From Rugamonas rubra (GTDB taxonomy: Bacteria > Pseudomonadota > Gammaproteobacteria > Burkholderiales > Burkholderiaceae_D): a stretch of 64,000 bases of DNA. The position numbers and the translations under genes were made by a program. The notes below the pieces were generated by a model. The model did no database searches and was not told where the DNA came from. It saw only the letters and a list, made by a program, of their open reading frames with translations. This document shows, one piece after another, positions 1-8,277 of this stretch (the first letter of the stretch is position 1; every line of letters starts with the position of its first letter). Where the stretch lies: NCBI RefSeq assembly GCF_900114705.1, contig NZ_FOTW01000024.1, positions 62,001-126,000 of the forward strand. The letters run 5' to 3'.

Positions 1-183
1 TTTCGGACCGGGAAAGTCCTGCAGCAGCATGCCGTCGAGCACGCAGGCGGTGTCGGCGCCCGGCTCCTGCGCCACCGCCGTCGGCGTGGTGTGGCTGCAG
101 GCGCCCAGCAGGGCCAGCAGCAGAAGTCCGCCCAGCATTTTTCGGGACGTTGCCGGACGGGCGGCGCGTGGGCTTGCAATCAT
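1..183 (-). CDS. nosL: NosL copper-binding lipoprotein (partial, C-terminus outside window)
   Basis: Only the first 61 codons are present; the gene runs off the left edge. The translation has a hydrophobic leader ending in a lipobox (LLGAC), so the mature protein is probably an outer-membrane lipoprotein facing the periplasm. After the leader come the typical NosL motifs CVLDGMLL and FPGPK. NosL delivers copper to apo-NosZ for assembly of the CuZ site. The ATG at 183 overlaps the nosY stop (ATGA), so the two are translationally coupled. A second in-frame ATG at 138 sits directly before the hydrophobic stretch and could be the true start. Confidence 0.9.
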   Translation of the reverse strand, partial: MIASPRAARPATSRKMLGGLLLLALLGACSHTTPTAVAQEPGADTACVLDGMLLQDFPGPK

Positions 184-1004
184 TTGAATCTCCAATTGGC
201 GAGTAGGAAGGGGGCGACGATCCAGCCCAGCATGATGCTCAGCAGGACCAGGGGATTGGTCAGGCTGTCGGGCATCACGGTGGCCAGGCCGTACATGGTT
301 TGCACTTGTTCGGAATTGAAAATGTTCAGCAGGCGGAACACGTCGGCCGGGTTGAGCATCAGCAGGCCGGCGAACACGCCGCTGCTCAGGGTGCCGTTGC
401 TGAGCACCAGCAGGCCCATCAGCAACAGGTCGAAGATCAGCACGAAGAAGAACCACATGGCGATCGCCATGCCGCTGGCGCGCATGCGGTCCTGGGCGAT
501 CACCGACAGGCACAAGGCCAGGCTGAGGAAGGCCATGCCCATCAGCACGGCGCTGCCGACGAAGCCGGCGTAGTGGAACAGGTCGTCCGGCCCCAGCTGC
601 GAGGAGAGCGGCAGCAGGCCGGCGCCGAAGCCCAGCGTGGTGGCCACGGCCAGCGCGGCGGACAGGCCGAGGAATTTGCCGAGCAGGATCTCGAAGCGGG
701 TGATCGGCATCGACAGCAGCAGCTCCAGCGAGCCGCGCTCCTGCTCGCCGACGATGGCGTCGTAGCCGAGGATGACGGCGATCAGCGGCACCAGGTAGAT
801 CACCAGGCTGACCAGGCTGGCGATGGTGATGTCGATGCCGTGGAAGCCGACGGCGCCCTGCTGGGCCGTGCCGAAATAGGCGATGGCCAGGGCGAACAGG
901 GCGAAGATGACGGCGACGGCCAGCACCCACCAGTTGCGCACGCGTTCACGGCATTCCTTGCCGGCCAACACGGCGACCTGGCGCCAATCAATGCGCTTGT
1001 GCAT
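180..1004 (-). CDS. nosY: NosY, ABC transporter permease for NosZ maturation
   Basis: 274 aa inner-membrane protein with about six hydrophobic segments, starting with a short cytoplasmic N-terminus (MHKRIDWRQ) and a first membrane span near residues 25-45. It belongs to the ABC-2 type permease family and pairs with the ATPase NosF and periplasmic NosD (the NosDFY complex), thought to supply sulfur for the CuZ cluster. The motif GEQERGSLELLLSMPITR (from about residue 86) is typical of the ABC-2 coupling loop. It overlaps nosF by 17 bases upstream and nosL by 4 bases downstream, so it sits inside one operon. Confidence 0.95.
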   Translation of the reverse strand: MHKRIDWRQVAVLAGKECRERVRNWWVLAVAVIFALFALAIAYFGTAQQGAVGFHGIDITIASLVSLVIYLVPLIAVILGYDAIVGEQERGSLELLLSMPITRFEILLGKFLGLSAALAVATTLGFGAGLLPLSSQLGPDDLFHYAGFVGSAVLMGMAFLSLALCLSVIAQDRMRASGMAIAMWFFFVLIFDLLLMGLLVLSNGTLSSGVFAGLLMLNPADVFRLLNIFNSEQVQTMYGLATVMPDSLTNPLVLLSIMLGWIVAPFLLANWRFK

Positions 1005-1923
1005 GGCGGCCTCCGTAACCGAGGAACAAGTCTTCCAGCGAAGGCTCGTGGATGGTGATGTGTTGCACCGTGCCCTGCTCGGCGAACAGCGCGGCCAGCA
1101 GCGCCACCTTCTGCGCCGGCGGGCAGGAGATGCGCACGTTGTCGCCGTGCATGGCGATGTCCAGCCCGTCCATGCCGGCCAGCGCGGCGCGCAGCGGCGC
1201 CTGGCGCGCGGCGGCCACGGTCAATTCGAGCAGCGAGGGCATGACGCGCTGGGCGCGCAGTTGCGCCAGCGTGCCTTGCGCGGCGATGCGGCCGCTTTGC
1301 AGGATGACCAGGTGGTCGACCCGCTCCTGGATCTCGGCCAAAATATGCGAGGTGATGATGATGGTGGCGCCCTCCCCCTGCACTTCGCGCAGGGTCTGGT
1401 AAAAGTCGTGGATGCCCTGCGGATCGAGGCCGTTGGTGGGCTCGTCGAGGAAGATCAGGTCGGGCTTGCCGAGCAGCGCCTGGGCGAAGCCGAGCCGCTG
1501 GCGCATGCCCTTGGAGTAGCCGCGCACGCGCCGGCCGGCGGCGCCGGACAGGCCGACCCGTTCCAGCAGCGCGCCGCAGGAGTCGCGGCCGACCTGCTTG
1601 AGGTCGGCGAACAGGTGCAGCACCTCGAGCCCGGTCAGGTTGTCGTAGGTGACGAAGCTTTCCGGCAGGTAGCCGATGCGCCGCCGCACTTGGCGGAAGT
1701 CGCGCCCGTCGATGCGCACGCCGTGCACGCGGATCTCGCCGGCGCTGGGCGCGGCCAGCCCCAGCATCATCTTGAACAGCGTGCTCTTGCCGGCGCCGTT
1801 GGGGCCGATCAGGCCGAACATCTCGCCCGGCGCGACGGCCAGGCTGACGTCGTTCAGCGCCTCGATCTGGCCGTAGTGTTTGCTGACATGGGCGACCTCG
1901 ATCGCCTTGGGTTTATTGCTCAC
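988..1923 (-). CDS. nosF: NosF, ABC transporter ATP-binding protein
   Basis: Cytoplasmic ATPase of the NosDFY complex. With the GTG start at 1923 it is 311 aa. Walker A is GPNGAGKST (residues 40-48), the signature region is YSKGMRQRLGFAQALL, and Walker B is DLIFLDEPTNGLDP. I chose the GTG at 1923 because it gives an N-terminus (SNKPKAIEVAHVSKHYG) matching the usual ABC start. A longer frame back to 1977 would run deep into nosD and add non-family sequence. The GTG lies 11 bases inside the end of nosD, so the two are coupled; the 3' end overlaps nosY by 17 bases. Confidence 0.93.
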   Translation of the reverse strand: MSNKPKAIEVAHVSKHYGQIEALNDVSLAVAPGEMFGLIGPNGAGKSTLFKMMLGLAAPSAGEIRVHGVRIDGRDFRQVRRRIGYLPESFVTYDNLTGLEVLHLFADLKQVGRDSCGALLERVGLSGAAGRRVRGYSKGMRQRLGFAQALLGKPDLIFLDEPTNGLDPQGIHDFYQTLREVQGEGATIIITSHILAEIQERVDHLVILQSGRIAAQGTLAQLRAQRVMPSLLELTVAAARQAPLRAALAGMDGLDIAMHGDNVRISCPPAQKVALLAALFAEQGTVQHITIHEPSLEDLFLGYGGRHAQAH

Positions 1924-3184
1924 TCCAGCGCCTCCAATCCTGATGTGCGGGCCGCATGCGCGGATGCTTGTCGACAATGCTGGGCGCGCGCAGCACGGGG
2001 AACTGGCGCGCGACGAAGCGCAGCGTCTGTACCGACGGGCTGGTCATCAACAACTTGAGCAGCGGGTATTGCCAGTTGAGCCGGTCGACCACGTCGTTGG
2101 CCTCGTAGGCCACGTCGCCGATGCCGTCGTTGTTCTGGTCCCAGCCGCTGTAGTTGCTCCAGTAGTTGCCCTGCGTGCGGCCCCATTGCACGTCGCGCGA
2201 GGCGACGTATTTGATTTGTTCCTGGTTGCCGATGAAGTCGTTGCCGTCGACCAGGTTGTTGGCCGAGCCGGCCGTCAGATGCACGCCGACGCGGTTGCCG
2301 ACCACCAGGTTGCGGCGCAGCACGTTGTACTCGGCGTCGTAGATGAAGAAGCCGCGCCCGTTGCCCTGCACCACGTTGTCCTCGATGGTCGAGTCCTCGA
2401 TGGTGCGCAGCATGATGCCGTGGTCGCTATTGCCCCAGGCCCGGTTGTGCCGCACGATCAGGTGGCGCACCTCCATCAGCGCCAGCCCGCCCCGGTTGCG
2501 GTAGGACTCGTTGTATTCCCAGGTGCTGTGGTTGGTGTTCATGTAGTGCGTGCCGTAGCGCAGGTCGTGGATCTTGTTGCCACGGAACAGGGCGTCGGTC
2601 GACACGTCGACATAGATGCCGTCGCGGGCGAAGCTGATGTCGTTGTCGATGATCTTGGCGCCGCTGGTGTTGTAGACCTGGATGCCGTTGCCGCGCGCCG
2701 CCGACAGCAGGTCGCGCTTGCCGGTGATGGTGTTGCGCTCGACCCGGCCGTCCTTCAGATTTTCCATCCAGATGCCAAACAGGTTGTAGGACAGCGTGCA
2801 GTCGCGCACGGCGGCGCGGTGCGAGCCGGGCTCGAAGTAGATGCCGGCGTTCTGCGCCGTCAGGTCGCTGCCGCTGTCGCGGATGCGCAGGCCACGGATG
2901 GTCACGTCGGCCGAACGCACGCGGATCACGTCGCCCTGCTGGCCGCCGCTGATGATGGCGCGGCCGACGCCCTCCAGCGTCAGCGGCTTGTCGATCAGCA
3001 GATGCTCGAGGTACTCGCCGGCGGCCACGCGCACCGTGTCGCCCGCCTTGGCGCGCGACACGGCGGCGGCGATCGACTCGCCCGGCGCCACCGGCAGCAC
3101 GGCGGCGCCGGCGCCGGCCGTAACCAGGCCCAGCAGCAATGCCGCGACGACGGCGCGCAACTTGGGGCGGCGTGGATGTGCCAT
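1913..3184 (-). CDS. nosD: NosD, periplasmic beta-helix maturation protein
   Basis: 423 aa. An N-terminal signal peptide (residues about 8-28, ending AGAGA) is followed by a region rich in short Asn/Asp-containing turns (GNKIHD, IEDNVVQGN, LVDGNDFIGN) typical of the right-handed parallel beta-helix (NosD/carbohydrate-binding CASH repeats). NosD is the periplasmic part of the NosDFY transporter and is required for CuZ assembly in NosZ. It begins 2 bases after the nosR stop, and its end overlaps the nosF GTG. Length and gene order match the family; nothing indicates damage. Confidence 0.95.
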   Translation of the reverse strand: MAHPRRPKLRAVVAALLLGLVTAGAGAAVLPVAPGESIAAAVSRAKAGDTVRVAAGEYLEHLLIDKPLTLEGVGRAIISGGQQGDVIRVRSADVTIRGLRIRDSGSDLTAQNAGIYFEPGSHRAAVRDCTLSYNLFGIWMENLKDGRVERNTITGKRDLLSAARGNGIQVYNTSGAKIIDNDISFARDGIYVDVSTDALFRGNKIHDLRYGTHYMNTNHSTWEYNESYRNRGGLALMEVRHLIVRHNRAWGNSDHGIMLRTIEDSTIEDNVVQGNGRGFFIYDAEYNVLRRNLVVGNRVGVHLTAGSANNLVDGNDFIGNQEQIKYVASRDVQWGRTQGNYWSNYSGWDQNNDGIGDVAYEANDVVDRLNWQYPLLKLLMTSPSVQTLRFVARQFPVLRAPSIVDKHPRMRPAHQDWRRWSEQ

Positions 3185-3186
3185 GC

Positions 3187-5448
3187 TCAGCTCCGCGTCC
3201 GCTGTTCGGCGGCTTTGTCGGACAGGGTCTGGCGTACGCTGTCGAGTGAGATGAAGTAGCCGGCGCCGTTGATGGCGGTCAGCGGCTGGCCGCTCTTCTC
3301 GCGCGCTTTGCGCTCCTTCACCAGCGGCGGGCAGGCGTGGTCGTCGTAGTACAGGATCATGCAGTCAAGGCATTGCATGCACTCGGTCTGGTCGATCTTG
3401 CCGGCCGCGTCGATGGCGTGCGAGCCGCAGCCGGAGGCGCAGGCGTGGCAGGTGGTGCATTCCTGTTTGCGCTTCAGGCCGAACAGGCGCAGCTTGCTGG
3501 GGATCGCCAATCCCGCCCCCAGCGGGCAGATGTACTTGCAATACGGCCGCTCGCTGAGGAACGACCAGCCGAGGATGGCGCCGATGAAGAGCCAGAACGG
3601 CCAGGTGCGGTTCCACACGCCAACCAGGAAGGTGGTCTTGAACGGTTCGATCTCGGCCAGGTGCTCGGCCGTTTCCATCGAGAAGAAGGAGACGCCCAGC
3701 AGCACGAAGAAGACCGCGTACTTGATCCACTTCAGCTTGTCGTGCAGGCGCTTCGGCAGCAGGCTTTGGAAGCGCTTCAGGCCGATGCGCTTGCCCAGGC
3801 TCAGCGCCAGTTGTTGCAGCGAGCCGAAGGGGCACAACCAGCCGCAGAACACGCCCCGGCCCCACAGCGCGACGGAAATGATGATGAACCACCAGAACAC
3901 GAAGATGAAGGGGTCGGACAGGAACAGCTCCCACTTCCATTGGTGCAGGATGGAATGGAACCAGGTCATCACCTGGGTGATGCTGGGCTGCGCCTTCAGG
4001 TAGAAGCCGAGGAAGCCCACGCTGGCGATCCACAGCAGGTGGCGCGGCACGGCGATCCACGGCTTGTGCTTGCGGCTGGAGCGGCGCACCAGCCAGTCGC
4101 GCCGCGAGTACATGAAGGCGGCGAAGGCGAGGATCAGGCCGAACAGCGCGATCTCGACCTTTTGGTTGGCCCAGATCGCCTTCCAGGCCGCCTGCGGCCG
4201 CTCGACGTGGGGCCGGCCGCCCTCCAGGTAGCGGGCCGGCAGCCACAGCTCCTGGTCGAAGTGGACGAAGGTCTTGATGCCGTTTTCCTTGTCCGACTTG
4301 TTGGCCAGCACGGTCAACTGCCACGGCCAGGCCGGGTTGAAGTCGGCCGAGCGGACGATGAAGATGGCCGACTCCTTGAAGGCCGGCGCGTCGGCCGGCT
4401 GCAGGTGGTAGAGGTTGAGGTAGTCGGTGTCGCGGAAGGTGAAGGTGACCGGGTCCTGGCGCACCTGGACGCGGTCGTAGATGCCGCCGCGCACGAAGCC
4501 GGAGCCCTTGAACGATTCCTGGCCGGTGGCGATGATGAAGATGGCGTGCTCGTCCGGCTTCAAATCCTGCATCAGGCTGTCGTAGCCGTGCTGGCCGAGC
4601 AGGCTGATGCCGACCGCCGGCACGTTCAGATAGCCGAAGTGCAGCTCCATATAGGGCTGCGACGGGTCCTTGGCGTCGACCTCGCCGGCCGGCACCAGCA
4701 GGCTCTGCACGCTGCCCTCCTTGAGCATGTCGGCCCAGCTGAGCTTGTCGCGCAGCGGCGTGAAGCGGGCCGGCGGACGCGGCGTGCTCTTGATGATGCC
4801 GACCTGGCGGCCGATCTCGTAGGCGCTGCGCGAGATCACCTGGTTCTCGGCGATGGCGGTGACGGTGGCGCCGCTGATGGCGTCCAGGCCGATGGCGCCG
4901 CCGTCCTGCTGGCCCTGGCCGATGACCAGCTTGGCGTCGGCCGACTTGCCGACGTACTGGTGGATGAATTTGAGCAGGGCCGACTCGGGGATGCCGGCCA
5001 ACAAGATCGGCTCGGAGTGCTTGAGCACGCGCACGCCGCTGATGATGCCGGCCTTGTCCATGCCGATCAGGGTGACCACCGGCTTGCCCGAGTAGGCGGG
5101 GATGTCGACCACGTCGGTCGACAGGAAGACGTAGCCGACCAGGCGCTGCTTGCCGGCGTCGACGGCGTAGGCCTCGACGTAGCTGGGCGAGCCCTTGCGT
5201 TTGGAGAATTGTTGCGCCGCCGGCATGACCTCGCGGCAGGGGGCGGCCGCGCACAGGTCTTCGCCGTGCAGCAGTTGCGCCGACAACTCGGCGTCGTAGA
5301 CGGTGGCGCGCGCGGGCGCGGAGCCCAGCAGCGCGACGCATACCAGCAGTAAAACCAGTTGCAGCAGTTGCGCCGCCAGCGGCGCCAGCTTGGCGAATGT
5401 CGGCAGCGAGGGCTTGGCTGCGCTTCGGTGATCGTTCATCTTGTCCAT
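3187..5448 (-). CDS. nosR: NosR, membrane flavoprotein / polyferredoxin electron donor to NosZ
   Basis: 753 aa. Domains in order: N-terminal membrane segment/signal (about 22-48); periplasmic FMN-binding domain with the covalent flavinylation motif SGATVT (residues 192-197), expected to be modified by ApbE; then a multi-span membrane region with the conserved CGWLCPFG and CKYICPLG motifs; and a C-terminal cytoplasmic ferredoxin-like part with CTTCHACASGCG and CMQCLDCMILYY. NosR passes electrons from the quinol pool toward NosZ. Here nosR follows nosZ instead of preceding it, separated by about 200 bp that carry a palindromic repeat. Confidence 0.95.
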   Translation of the reverse strand: MDKMNDHRSAAKPSLPTFAKLAPLAAQLLQLVLLLVCVALLGSAPARATVYDAELSAQLLHGEDLCAAAPCREVMPAAQQFSKRKGSPSYVEAYAVDAGKQRLVGYVFLSTDVVDIPAYSGKPVVTLIGMDKAGIISGVRVLKHSEPILLAGIPESALLKFIHQYVGKSADAKLVIGQGQQDGGAIGLDAISGATVTAIAENQVISRSAYEIGRQVGIIKSTPRPPARFTPLRDKLSWADMLKEGSVQSLLVPAGEVDAKDPSQPYMELHFGYLNVPAVGISLLGQHGYDSLMQDLKPDEHAIFIIATGQESFKGSGFVRGGIYDRVQVRQDPVTFTFRDTDYLNLYHLQPADAPAFKESAIFIVRSADFNPAWPWQLTVLANKSDKENGIKTFVHFDQELWLPARYLEGGRPHVERPQAAWKAIWANQKVEIALFGLILAFAAFMYSRRDWLVRRSSRKHKPWIAVPRHLLWIASVGFLGFYLKAQPSITQVMTWFHSILHQWKWELFLSDPFIFVFWWFIIISVALWGRGVFCGWLCPFGSLQQLALSLGKRIGLKRFQSLLPKRLHDKLKWIKYAVFFVLLGVSFFSMETAEHLAEIEPFKTTFLVGVWNRTWPFWLFIGAILGWSFLSERPYCKYICPLGAGLAIPSKLRLFGLKRKQECTTCHACASGCGSHAIDAAGKIDQTECMQCLDCMILYYDDHACPPLVKERKAREKSGQPLTAINGAGYFISLDSVRQTLSDKAAEQRTRS

Positions 5449-5578
5449 CTCGGCGAATATCCTGTGATGGCGGCCGCTCGGGCCGTCGCGAAAATTCTTT
5501 CGTTCAATGCGGGCGTCCCCGCAGCAGCGGGGACTTGCTTGAACGGTGCTTCACGCCCTACCCCGCACCCCGCTGGAA

Positions 5579-5607
5579 GGGGTCTGACCCCGTCGGGGTC
5601 AGACCCC
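5579..5607. repeat. Dispersed palindromic repeat, copy 1 (between nosZ and nosR)
   Basis: Perfect inverted repeat: GGGGTCTGACCCC (5579-5591), loop GTC, GGGGTCAGACCCC (5595-5607). Each 13-base arm is itself nearly palindromic. Near-identical elements occur at 35061-35090 and 46225-46254, always between genes. It lies 40 bases past the nosZ stop, so it could terminate or process the nosZ transcript. It has no T-tract, so it is not a classical terminator. Confidence 0.85.
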
Positions 5608-5646
5608 GGCGTCCGGGGTTGGGGTTAGGCTCGGCTCAAGCTGCGC

Positions 5647-7590
5647 TTAGCCCTCGACCAGCAGGCGGCTGCGCATTTCCAAGTGCAGCGCGTGGCAGAA
5701 GTGGGTGCAGTAGATCCAGTAGGCGCCCGGCTTGTCGGTCTTGAAGGTGACCGACTTGGTTTCCTGCGGATTGACGATGAAGTTCACGTTGTGCGTTGGA
5801 ATCGCGCAGCCGTGGGTCAGATCTTCCACCTTGTCGTGGTTGGTCAAGGTCAGCGTGACTTCGTCGCCCTTCTTCACTTTGATGATCGGCATGCTGTAGT
5901 TCGGCGCCTGCGACATCAGGAAGATCGACACCTTGTTGCCCTTGCGCTCGACGCGCGAGTCGGCCGGCGTCTTCACCGCGTTGGCGAAGTCGTCCATGTG
6001 GTAGATCTGCCGGGTCTTGACCAGGTCGCGCCGCACCATGATGCCGTCGTGCGGTTCCGGATAGGCCGTGTGGTCGGAGATCAGCTTCATCTTCTCGCCG
6101 CTGATGTTGATCAGCTGTTCGGTCTCGCTGTGCAGCGGGCCGACCGGCAGGAAACGGTCCTTGGAGAACTTGTTGCCCGAGTTGTAGTACTTGCCGTCCG
6201 CTTCCTTGGTCTCGCCCATCGACGAGTAACCGTGGCCCGGCTGGTAGTGCACGTCGATGCGGTCCATCACCACCTTGGCGGTCTTGTCGCCCTTGAAGTG
6301 GGCGATCGCCTTGTCGACGTTCCACTTGACGATCTGGCTGTCGAGGAACAGGGTGGTGTAGGCGTTGCCCTTGCCGTCGAAGGCGGTGTGCAAGGGGCCC
6401 AGGCCGATTTCCGGCTCGGCGACGACGGCGTCGCGCGCGTCCTTGAGTTCGCCGGCGAACCACTTCTGCACCAGCGCCAGTTCGATCACGGTGGCGGTCG
6501 GCGACAGCTTGCCCGAGCAGACGAAGTACTTGCCGTCCGGCGAGGCGTTGACGCCGTGCGGATTCTTACCGACCGGCACGTAGCAGGTGACCGCGGTTTT
6601 CGCATCGGGGTTGGCGGCCTTGCGACCGTCGACCACCGGCACCTTGGAGCCGCCGATGGTGGTGAACTTGCCGGCCTTGACCAGGGCCTCGATGCGGGCC
6701 ACGTCGAAGAACACGCAGGCGTCGCGCTCGGCCGACATCATGCTGGCCAGGTCGGCGCCGTTCTCGACGTTGTACTGGTTGGAGGCGGCCAGCTTGCCGT
6801 CGTAGGAGGTGGCGACCAGATCCATGTTGCCGTCCACCCGCACCTGCCAGCGCACTTCCATCGAGGCGGCGTCGACGCAGGTGAACAGGCAGCCCCACTT
6901 GCTCGGGTCGCCCAGGTCGCGGCCGTCGTTCGGCAGCGGAATGTGGAACTCGGCGCCGCAGAAGACGCGGGTGGTGTAGTTGATCTTCGGATCGACCGGG
7001 TCGCACTTGTCGGGGAAGATGCCGTGGAAGCCCTGGATGTTGGGCAGTTCGATGATCTTGTCGCACTCCATGGTGTCCATGCGGATGCGCGCCAGGCGGC
7101 CGTGCATCTTGTCGTTGATGAACAACCAGCGGCCGTCGTAGATGCCGTCCTTGTAGCTGCCGTGGACGTGGTGGGTGTCGCCGGTGGTGTACTTCAGGCT
7201 GCCGTCGGCCTTGGTGCCCATGATGGCTTTGGATTCGTTGGTGATGCCCCAGCCGACCATTGGATCGATGTTGAACACCGGGATGCGGCGCAGCGTGCGG
7301 CCGGACGGCAGGCCGAGGATGCGCGCCTCGCCGGAGTGGCCGCCGCTGGAGAAGTGGTAGTAGTCGTCGAGCTGGCCGGGCTGCACTTCGTGGCCCAGCT
7401 CGCCGCCGGCGGCCTTGGCCGATGCCGACGCGGCAGGTGCGGCGGCGCCGCCATTCTCTTTGCAGGCCGCCAGGCCGAACGAAACACCGGCTCCGGTCAA
7501 GCCCAGTAGGGCGCTCTTGCCAAGGAAGCTACGTCGCGTAGCCGGTTGCGCAAGACCGTCCTCGATTTGTTGTTGTGTGACCTTATCCAT
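5647..7590 (-). CDS. nosZ: NosZ, nitrous-oxide reductase (clade I, Tat-exported)
   Basis: 647 aa from the ATG at 7590, preceded by GGGAGA about 8 bases upstream. It reduces N2O to N2 in the periplasm. The N-terminus has a twin-arginine signal (TRRSFLGKSALLG), which marks the typical clade I enzyme. The central part is the seven-bladed propeller holding the CuZ cluster, with the His motif GDTHHVHG. The C-terminal cupredoxin domain carries the CuA ligands C628, C632, H636 and M639 in YCTHFCHALHLEM. It is the first gene of the cluster, followed by nosR-nosD-nosF-nosY-nosL. By eye I found no FNR/Dnr-type TTGAT-N4-ATCAA site just upstream. Confidence 0.97.
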   Translation of the reverse strand: MDKVTQQQIEDGLAQPATRRSFLGKSALLGLTGAGVSFGLAACKENGGAAAPAASASAKAAGGELGHEVQPGQLDDYYHFSSGGHSGEARILGLPSGRTLRRIPVFNIDPMVGWGITNESKAIMGTKADGSLKYTTGDTHHVHGSYKDGIYDGRWLFINDKMHGRLARIRMDTMECDKIIELPNIQGFHGIFPDKCDPVDPKINYTTRVFCGAEFHIPLPNDGRDLGDPSKWGCLFTCVDAASMEVRWQVRVDGNMDLVATSYDGKLAASNQYNVENGADLASMMSAERDACVFFDVARIEALVKAGKFTTIGGSKVPVVDGRKAANPDAKTAVTCYVPVGKNPHGVNASPDGKYFVCSGKLSPTATVIELALVQKWFAGELKDARDAVVAEPEIGLGPLHTAFDGKGNAYTTLFLDSQIVKWNVDKAIAHFKGDKTAKVVMDRIDVHYQPGHGYSSMGETKEADGKYYNSGNKFSKDRFLPVGPLHSETEQLINISGEKMKLISDHTAYPEPHDGIMVRRDLVKTRQIYHMDDFANAVKTPADSRVERKGNKVSIFLMSQAPNYSMPIIKVKKGDEVTLTLTNHDKVEDLTHGCAIPTHNVNFIVNPQETKSVTFKTDKPGAYWIYCTHFCHALHLEMRSRLLVEG

Positions 7591-8032
7591 CAATTTTTCT
7601 CCCTAAACCACTGTCTGAAAAACCCGTTGTACTACCCGATGTCATCGCCCGCGTGGCGCGCAAGGCAGCCGGCCCGGACCGATAGGCAAGGTGGCAACTG
7701 TATTCCCGGCAACGCGCGGGCACCATTGGCAGGACGGATGTTTCCGCAAGACAAAGTGTTTAGGGGGGTAGCTCGAAAGGACTAGGCGCCGGGGCCGGAT
7801 GGGCTAGGCCCGGCGCGGCGCGCCGGCGGCCCCGCGCGCGGCGCGCGGACGCGGCGCAAAGGCGCGCGGAAGATTGTTCCGCCTTGCATGCCGTCGGCCG
7901 CGCCGGCCGCGCCCGGCGGCGGCGGCGATGCGCAAATCGCGCTCCGTCGTGATACAAGCGCCGCCCGGGCACTAGTCATTTCGACGGGGCGACGTCGGCG
8001 GCCGCGTCGGCGGCGCGGCCGCCATCGGCCGA
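7591..8032. other. nosZ upstream region, no gene recognised
   Basis: About 440 bases between nosZ and a decayed receptor tail. The nosZ-proximal part (7594-7780) must hold the nosZ promoter, but I cannot assign -35/-10 boxes or an FNR-type operator with confidence. From about 7790 to 7870 the sequence is extremely rich in alternating G and C (runs of GCGC and CGCG) with nested palindromes. Short open frames here look like GC-driven shadows. Confidence 0.5.
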
Positions 8033-8125
8033 CTACAGCTTGGGCGTGTACTTCAATGTCAACATGACATTGCGCGGCTCGCCGTAGTAGTTGTTGGCGC
8101 TGCTCGGGTCCAGCGTGGCGCCGGC
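8033..8125 (-). pseudogene. Remnant of a TonB-dependent receptor C-terminus
   Basis: Read on the minus strand, this stretch encodes a short tail ending in GATLDPSSANNYYGEPR followed by NVMLTLKYTPKL and a TAG stop at 8033-8035. The pattern NYYGEPRNVMLTLKY is the closing beta-strand signature of TonB-dependent outer-membrane receptors. Only about 30 codons are recognisable. Upstream (toward 8215) the sequence changes to AT-rich DNA containing the yjjJ promoter, so the rest of the receptor is gone. I read this as a deletion remnant from when the nos or yjjJ segment was joined here. Confidence 0.6.
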
Positions 8126-8155
8126 CGCGAGTCCACACCGCCGTCCATGGCCGAA

Positions 8156-8216
8156 TTTTCCATTCATATTTCTATTCATTTTTCCATTCACTTTATCCAC
8201 ATTTTTTCAATAAAAT
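8156..8216 (+). promoter_or_regulatory. Probable yjjJ promoter/operator with ATTCAT repeats
   Basis: AT-rich island in otherwise GC-rich DNA. TTTTCCATTCA occurs at 8156-8166 and again at 8180-8190 (24 bp apart), with TATTCAT between them and another TATTCATATTTC near 8262, close to the start codon. TAAAAT at 8211-8216 is a plausible -10 box. Direct repeats upstream of a protein with its own N-terminal helix-turn-helix suggest autoregulation; this is inference. Confidence 0.4.
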
Positions 8217-8277
8217 GCTTTATCTAAAGGCAATCAGCAGTAAAATTGGCACTCCGAATTCTATTCATATTTCCTCC

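Noticed and set aside
988..1977. Longer nosF frame to 1977
   Set aside because: It would overlap nosD by about 65 bases and adds residues outside the ABC domain; the GTG at 1923 fits better.
8054..8072. Perfect dyad CAATGTCA-ACA-TGACATTG considered as an FNR/Dnr-type operator for nosZ
   Set aside because: It lies about 460 bases from nosZ inside the TonB-receptor remnant, where it encodes part of the NVMLTL strand, and it does not fit TTGAT-N4-ATCAA.
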